From positions 51,522 to 115,521 of the forward strand of contig DAHVCP010000011.1 in the NCBI GenBank assembly GCA_027314025.1: 64,000 nt of DNA, read 5' to 3'. How positions within the stretch are numbered: the stretch's first letter is position 1; each line of letters starts with the position of its first letter. This document shows positions 61,101 to 64,000 of the stretch, in pieces. A program made the position numbers and the translations under genes. Source of the stretch: Acidobacteriota bacterium. Lineage in GTDB: Bacteria > Acidobacteriota > Terriglobia > Terriglobales > SCQP01. The notes under the pieces are model-generated. The model was not told the DNA's origin and did not search any database. It worked only from the letters and a program-made list of their open reading frames with translations.

Positions 61101-61931
61101 GAACCGCACGTAGGGCGACCGCGGCCCCGCCGCCGGGGGCGGGACATGGCCGCGGCGCAGCCGGATCGGATGCGGCAGGCGGTCGGGGTCGTAAAGATTC
61201 AGGAACGTCGCCTGGCCGCGGGCGCAGACGCGGCCGCGGTTCAACGGATGTTCCGGATTGCCCTCCACCTTGATCGGGCGCCCATCCCGAGTCTTCACCA
61301 CCAAGCCGCAGGAGGACGAGCATTCCTGGCAGGTGGTGGCGTAGAAATTGGCCATGCCGGGGATAATCTCCGGCGGCTGCTGCGCGTACGGCACCAAATA
61401 GCTGACCGGCTTGCGCGTGCACGCGGCGGTGGCCAGCGCCATGGCGGCGGTGGACCATTGCAGGAATTTGCGGCGGTCCACGCCGCTTTGACCGTCCTGC
61501 GCCGCCGCCGCCGGCGCGGCGGGAACGGCGCTCTGGCCGATGATCGGGAACAGGCCCGGCGCCGTGCTGGGACGGGGATCGTTTTTGAACTCCCGCGCCG
61601 CCAGCGCCGCCACGGCGGGATCGCCGGCCAACTGCTCCAGCGTCGTCCACAGCCGCGGCTCTTCTTCTTCGTATTCGCCGCCGGCCGCCGCGATGGCGTT
61701 GGCTCCGGTGGCCGCCGCCCATGCCGCCGGCCCATCGCCCGCTTCCCGCTGCTCGGCCCGCGGCTCCGCGCCGGCGGCCGCCGCGGCCGGTCCCTCGTTT
61801 CCGCCGGCGCTCGGCGCGGCGCCTAGCGCCCGCGCGCCGGGCCGGTTGGGTTCGGATTCCGCCTGGTTGTTTTGATGTTCCATCCTGGTGCGCTCGTTGA
61901 AATCGGAAGTATCGGCCGGGATCACGCTCAT
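58188..61931 (-). CDS. actB: Alternative complex III subunit ActB (molybdopterin-oxidoreductase-like/ferredoxin fusion)
   Basis: The product (1247 residues from ATG 61931; an alternative ATG is 61883) has a Tat-type signal ([21 protein letters not shown]) after an Ala/Glu-rich N-terminus. Residues to about 900 are a molybdopterin-oxidoreductase-like domain ([22 protein letters not shown]...[11 protein letters not shown]), which in ActB carries no cofactor. The C-terminal part binds four iron-sulfur clusters: [64 protein letters not shown] with CQQTCPSEA. It faces the periplasm and passes electrons to ActA/ActE haems. An Ala-rich stretch ([22 protein letters not shown]) lies at about residues 690-730. 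Confidence 0.96.
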   Translation of the reverse strand: MSVIPADTSDFNERTRMEHQNNQAESEPNRPGARALGAAPSAGGNEGPAAAAAGAEPRAEQREAGDGPAAWAAATGANAIAAAGGEYEEEEPRLWTTLEQLAGDPAVAALAAREFKNDPRPSTAPGLFPIIGQSAVPAAPAAAAQDGQSGVDRRKFLQWSTAAMALATAACTRKPVSYLVPYAQQPPEIIPGMANFYATTCQECSSSCGLVVKTRDGRPIKVEGNPEHPLNRGRVCARGQATFLNLYDPDRLPHPIRLRRGHVPPPAAGPRSPYVRFNSASPLQNYYLRGDRGTVPPQITPGEPVSWGEIDKEIAAALRRAGANGVLLTGTVHGPARTQLIAEFTQFFGMRHVVYDAFNPDALLAGQTAGYGAGVVPRYFFDRAEMVVTFGADPLAQGASPLEYMYGFGHQRKLRLSTGGSPVEASLAARKNGYKPQRMSRVVAFEPAMSQTGLNADTRHYVLPQDLLPVALAVAHQLVVVDKRSAFANNPAVTAALAPYAPAEIEKAAGLKSGVVAQTAAELWQHRGKGLVYASGLAAGTALAAELEAVAAFLNSALENEGATVDGAVSPSQQMQGSNADMLALCDDMRAGKVQAIVIYGTNPAYTLPQAADFAAALAKVPYVVVLGQRLDETGRLANVVLTSLHGQESWGDAEPQKGLYSLVQPTIAPLFDGRAFEDSLIAIARTAGATQFDRQVSAAPAAAAVAAAPPAAAGKTAGAKGKAQAQAATPAAAPAAPAKREPMDFHAYIQQVWKTQLYGKYKVAGSWEDFWTGVLRQGYFDPMAEQRAAAGQPRSYRPAALAAAAHAAAATGPRPSGDEFAFSLVVSPLTGDGRCGNNAFLLEIPDPVSKVCWDNFVAVSPATAKRLGWEHGDVVEFEANGARLRAPILRQPGVHPNAATLAVGWGRTSVGMIGNGVGVNAFPLAGVQGRQIITSGAVVRLRKVPGVYYDLANPQGNNYLEGRKVALATTLEKLQGNALAGNVPPQKDESIWHNGGTSDHTFPGNHWGMTIDMNACIGCNACMAACHSENNVPIVGKTQVQVGREMDWIRIDRYYTGAYENPDILLEPMLCQQCVNASCESVCPVIATMTNGEGINVQVYNRCVGTRFCGNNSPYKVRRFNYYAYGEIQYERGAPLELALNPDVTLRSRGVMEKCNFCLQRINAAHIKSQQLGVPIPDGGFQTACQQTCPSEAIYFGNMNDPNARMMQARGPRGFEVLANVNNQPSIDYQLKVRNIPVWKSAEDQA

Positions 61932-61938
61932 TGCGGCA

Positions 61939-62535
61939 TTAGTTATGGCAGGTATTGCAGTCCACCGGCGCGTTGATATGCCGGTCGAGCGACGGCAAAT
62001 AGGCAAGCTGATAATCCCGGTGCTTGCGGATCGCCGCCGCGGGCATGTAGTTCCGCGCCCGGTGGCAGTTGATGCATTCGCCCATGGCGAACTGATGCAC
62101 CTCCGTCACCTGATTCATGGATTCGATCTGCCCATGGCAGGTTTGGCAGGCGATGCCGGCGTCAATATGCGGCGAGTGCCGGAACTTCACGTACTCCGGA
62201 AGCTGATAGACGCGGACGAAGCGGAACGGCGTGCCGCTGGCGTAGGCCTTGGCGATGCGCTGAATCAGCGGCCGGTTGGCGTCCACCACGGAGTGGCAGC
62301 CCATGCAGACGTTCAGCGGCGGGATCGGCGATTGGCTGGAGTACTCGACGCCGGCGTGGCAGTACATGCACGGAATATGGTTAATGCCCGCATGCAAGCG
62401 ATGGCTGAAGGGAATCGGCTGGACCGGGGAATAGCCGACATTGGTGAACTGGCCCAGGCCCTTCCACCCGGCAAAACCCAGCAGAATCACCACGATCGCG
62501 GTTAACCGCCAGTGCTGTTTCAGTTTCACACTCAT
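61939..62535 (-). CDS. actA: Alternative complex III subunit ActA (pentahaem cytochrome c)
   Basis: The 198-residue protein has one N-terminal membrane helix (LTAIVVILLGFAGWKGLGQF) and five CxxCH motifs: CMYCH, CMGCH, CQTCH, CINCH and CNTCH, together with His residues (FSHRLHAG, FRHSPHIDAG) as sixth ligands. This is the standard ActA layout. The stop comes eight bases before ATG 61931 of actB. AGGAAGGG lies directly before the ATG, a little close for a ribosome binding site. A small open frame ends six bases upstream. Confidence 0.96.
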   Translation of the reverse strand: MSVKLKQHWRLTAIVVILLGFAGWKGLGQFTNVGYSPVQPIPFSHRLHAGINHIPCMYCHAGVEYSSQSPIPPLNVCMGCHSVVDANRPLIQRIAKAYASGTPFRFVRVYQLPEYVKFRHSPHIDAGIACQTCHGQIESMNQVTEVHQFAMGECINCHRARNYMPAAAIRKHRDYQLAYLPSLDRHINAPVDCNTCHN

Positions 62536-62541
62536 CCCTTC

Positions 62542-62772
62542 CTATGCCACGCGGACCTCAAGTCCGGCAAGGCGGTCGCGGCACGGCGATGGCGCCGCCG
62601 CGCGCGGGGTGAACGGCGGAAGGCGGCTCGGCCAGGGCGCGCCTACATGCCGTGCCCAACCGCTACGCGCCAGAATGAATGAGACCAGGAGAATGACCCA
62701 CGCGAAACGAATGAAAGGCTCGCTCGCGGCGGACCGACCGTTTCCTCCGGCTCGTTCGACCCACAAACGCAA
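62542..62772 (-). CDS. Possible small membrane protein at the head of the act operon (76 aa)
   Basis: The frame opens with TTG 62772, exactly six bases after TAACTT (the -10 of the promoter at 62779-62807), so it could be read from a leaderless transcript. It encodes one hydrophobic helix (PFIRFAWVILLVSFILARSGW) followed by a Pro/Arg-rich tail. It ends six bases before actA. Single-helix small subunits (ActH) are known in some alternative complex III operons, but I see no sequence proof of that here. The tail composition is low-complexity, so this remains a candidate only. Confidence 0.35.
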   Translation of the reverse strand: MRLWVERAGGNGRSAASEPFIRFAWVILLVSFILARSGWARHVGAPWPSRLPPFTPRAAAPSPCRDRLAGLEVRVA

Positions 62773-62778
62773 CCATCC

Positions 62779-62807
62779 AAGTTAGGATGTAAGCGTCTTG
62801 GGGTCAA
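62779..62807 (-). promoter_or_regulatory. Sigma-70-type promoter of the act-cta operon
   Basis: On the minus strand TTGACC (62807-62802), a 17-base spacer and TAACTT (62784-62779). It is the best promoter match upstream of actA, leaving about 240 bases before ATG 62535, or no leader if TTG 62772 is used. The local sequence is AT-richer than the surroundings. Confidence 0.6.
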
Positions 62808-62940
62808 GGGGAAAACGCACTCCGGCCAGGGCCGCCCCAGGCGGCTCGGGTCAATACCTCACGGAAGGATAGACAATGGCGGAGAATACGCGGCTGGGCG
62901 GAAGCGCCAACGCCGCGAGGCCCGGCCGGACGAGCGGGAA

Positions 62941-62977
62941 GGAAAAGGAAAAATCCGGCGCGGATGGCCGCGCCGGA
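62941..62977 (-). terminator. Rho-independent terminator after the RRM protein gene
   Basis: On the minus strand TCCGGCGCGG, CCAT and CCGCGCCGGA form a perfect 10-bp stem with a 4-base loop, followed by TTTTTCCTTTTCC. It ends the transcript of the RNA-binding protein and separates it from the act operon promoter at 62779-62807. Confidence 0.85.
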
Positions 62978-63068
62978 TCAGAAAAATCTTAGCTGGAGCC
63001 CCGCCGCGCGGCCCACTGCGCCGCCGACTGGAACCCGAGCCCAGCAAAAAAGTTTAGCGCCCGCTATG

Positions 63069-63434
63069 CTACCAGCGGGGTTCGCGCGGCTGCCGCGCGT
63101 GGCCGCGGTAGTCGTCCTGATGGCCGCCGCGCCCGCCGCCGCCGCGCCCGCCGTAGCCGCCCCGCGAAGGGGCGCCGCCACCGCGCTCGCTGCGCGGCCG
63201 GGCCTCGTTGACGTTCAGCGTGCGGCCGCCAACGGTGCTGCCATTCGTCGCCGCAATGGCGCTGTCCGCCTCTTGGTCATTACCCATTTCAATAAAGGCG
63301 AAGCCCCGCGACCGGCCGGTGTCGCGATCCGTTATGATGCTGACCCGGTCCACGGTGCCGTAGGCTTCGAACATTCCGCGCAGTTCTTCCTCGGTGGTGC
63401 TGAAGGAGAGGTTTCCCACAAAAATACTTTTCAA
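63069..63434 (-). CDS. Glycine-rich RNA-binding protein with one RRM
   Basis: The 121-residue protein has an RRM at residues 1-80: KSIFVGNLSFSTTEEELRGMF contains RNP2 (IFVGNL) and GRSRGFAFIEM contains RNP1 (RGFAFIEM). A Gly/Arg-rich tail (RGGGAPSRGGYGGRGGGGRGG) follows. Bacterial RRM proteins of this shape bind RNA and are often induced by cold. The start is TTG 63434, with GAGG about seven bases upstream. On the minus strand a small hairpin (CCCGCT/AGCGGG) with a distal T6 begins at the stop codon, and the stronger terminator lies at 62941. Confidence 0.92.
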   Translation of the reverse strand: MKSIFVGNLSFSTTEEELRGMFEAYGTVDRVSIITDRDTGRSRGFAFIEMGNDQEADSAIAATNGSTVGGRTLNVNEARPRSERGGGAPSRGGYGGRGGGGRGGHQDDYRGHARQPREPRW

Positions 63435-63661
63435 GCTAGTCCTCGAACGGTTGAGCTATTTGAGCTGAAGCTGTTACCGGTCAGATCGGGATTCCGCCAA
63501 ACGGAAGGGATGGGGGAGGTGAGAGGCGAAGCAGCCGCTCGTGATCTGGTCCAGATCGGCGACCTTTCAAACGCAGTGTACAGGCTACCCTAGTTCTGGG
63601 CAAACCGCAATCCTCCCAGCCGGGGGGCTCGCGGCGGGGTCCAGCTCGGATCCGCCGCGCT

Positions 63662-63710
63662 GGCCGGAGGCGGGCCGCCCTGCGGAGTTCCGCGAGGTTT
63701 CGCGGTGACT
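63662..63710. repeat. GGCGGGCCGCCCTGCGGA repeat (second copy)
   Basis: GGAGGCGGGCCGCCCTGCGG followed by AGTTCCGCGAGG matches the middle of the insertion in the FG-GAP gene (26045-26075). Translated in the matching minus-strand frame it gives TPQGGPPPAS, as in the FG-GAP insert. It lies in non-coding sequence here. Confidence 0.6.
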
Positions 63711-63768
63711 TCTCTTGCCAGCGTGGCCCCCGGGCCGACGGCGCGACCGCCGCGAGCGGCGGCGTTTT

Positions 63769-63930
63769 CTGGGGGCGCGGACGGCCTCGTCCGCACCGGA
63801 TTGCGGGCCGGCGGCCCGCGCCCCCAGGGCCCGGCGGGGCACGCTCAAAGCCCGGCGGCGCACGCCAAGGCCCGGCGGCGCATCCCCAAGGCCCGGGGCG
63901 CATCCCCAGGGGGGCGCCCCGTCCCGCAGC
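63769..63930. repeat. Palindromic dispersed element (copy 2) with a short tandem array
   Basis: The 58-base core 63769-63826 matches the element at 48656-48714. It is followed by four units of about 20 bases based on AAGGCCCGGCGGCGCAYCCC (63827-63900) and GGGGCGCCCCGTCCCGCA. The stretch from 63435 to the window end shows no gene, only these repeats and GC-rich sequence. Confidence 0.75.
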
Positions 63931-64000
63931 GGCCCTACTTGCGCCTGCCGGCCCGGCTAGGCCCCGATCTGGCGGCGGGCGCTGATCTGGCAGCCGGGAT

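Noticed and set aside
59244..61826. 860-residue open frame on the plus strand
   Set aside because: It is antisense to actB; composition is Gly/Arg/His-rich with no recognisable domain.
63827..63900. CRISPR-like array
   Set aside because: Units of about 20 bases abut with no spacers and vary, so this is a short tandem repeat.

Overview
The window is a 64 kb piece of a very GC-rich, Gram-negative-type chromosome, most likely from an acidobacterium. That is inference from gene content: an alternative complex III and cytochrome oxidase operon, a one-chain MoaD-MoaE protein, a TonB receptor with a carboxypeptidase-like N-terminal domain, FG-GAP/TIG surface proteins, a DUF2911 protein, a double-length ThyX, and many short dispersed repeats. 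No rRNA, IS transposase, phage gene or CRISPR array was seen. The only RNA gene trace is the 3' half of a tRNA.

Layout. 0-4.5 kb: a partial secreted DUF3857-like protein, small zinc proteins, a Crp/Fnr-type regulator, trmFO, and a moaD-moaE fusion. 4.5-9 kb: repeats, a broken AraC-type HTH gene, a frameshifted secreted lysozyme-like gene and a secreted protein of unknown function. 9-14.4 kb: a minor-pilin operon (GspH/FimT, PilV, PilW, and a giant PilX-like protein). 15-24.5 kb: a zinc protein, TPR protein and ClC channel operon, a secreted TPR protein, an LpxL-type acyltransferase, an ArnT-type glycosyltransferase and a GH79 glycosidase. 24.5-31.2 kb: an FG-GAP surface protein carrying an internal repeat insertion, rsmB, divergent thyX and a lipocalin-like protein. 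31.4-41.1 kb: a CzcCBA/CusCBA-type efflux operon, then a Met/Cys/His-rich secreted protein, a TonB receptor and a PCYCGC-type protein, which together look like a copper or silver handling locus. 41.4-45.2 kb: orphan secreted proteins around a truncated tRNA-Arg, then DUF2911. 45.7-48.6 kb: gyrA and a zinc-ribbon protein. 48.9-62.8 kb: one long minus-strand respiratory operon (small ORF, ActA, B, C, D, E, F, dihaem cytochrome c, CtaC, CtaD, Cox11, small protein, CtaE), closed by a terminator. 63.1-63.4 kb: a glycine-rich RRM protein.

Three themes run through the window. First, at least seven single-base losses break otherwise intact reading frames. All can be repaired by adding one base, in most cases at a homopolymer, so long-read assembly error is the first suspect. 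Second, several short GC-rich palindromic repeat families are scattered about. One of them sits inside coding sequence, in a surface protein and in the leader regions of pilins and other exported proteins. Third, several genes start exactly six bases after a -10-like hexamer, which points to leaderless transcription. In the respiratory operon, quinol oxidation by alternative complex III would feed electrons through the dihaem cytochrome to the oxidase.
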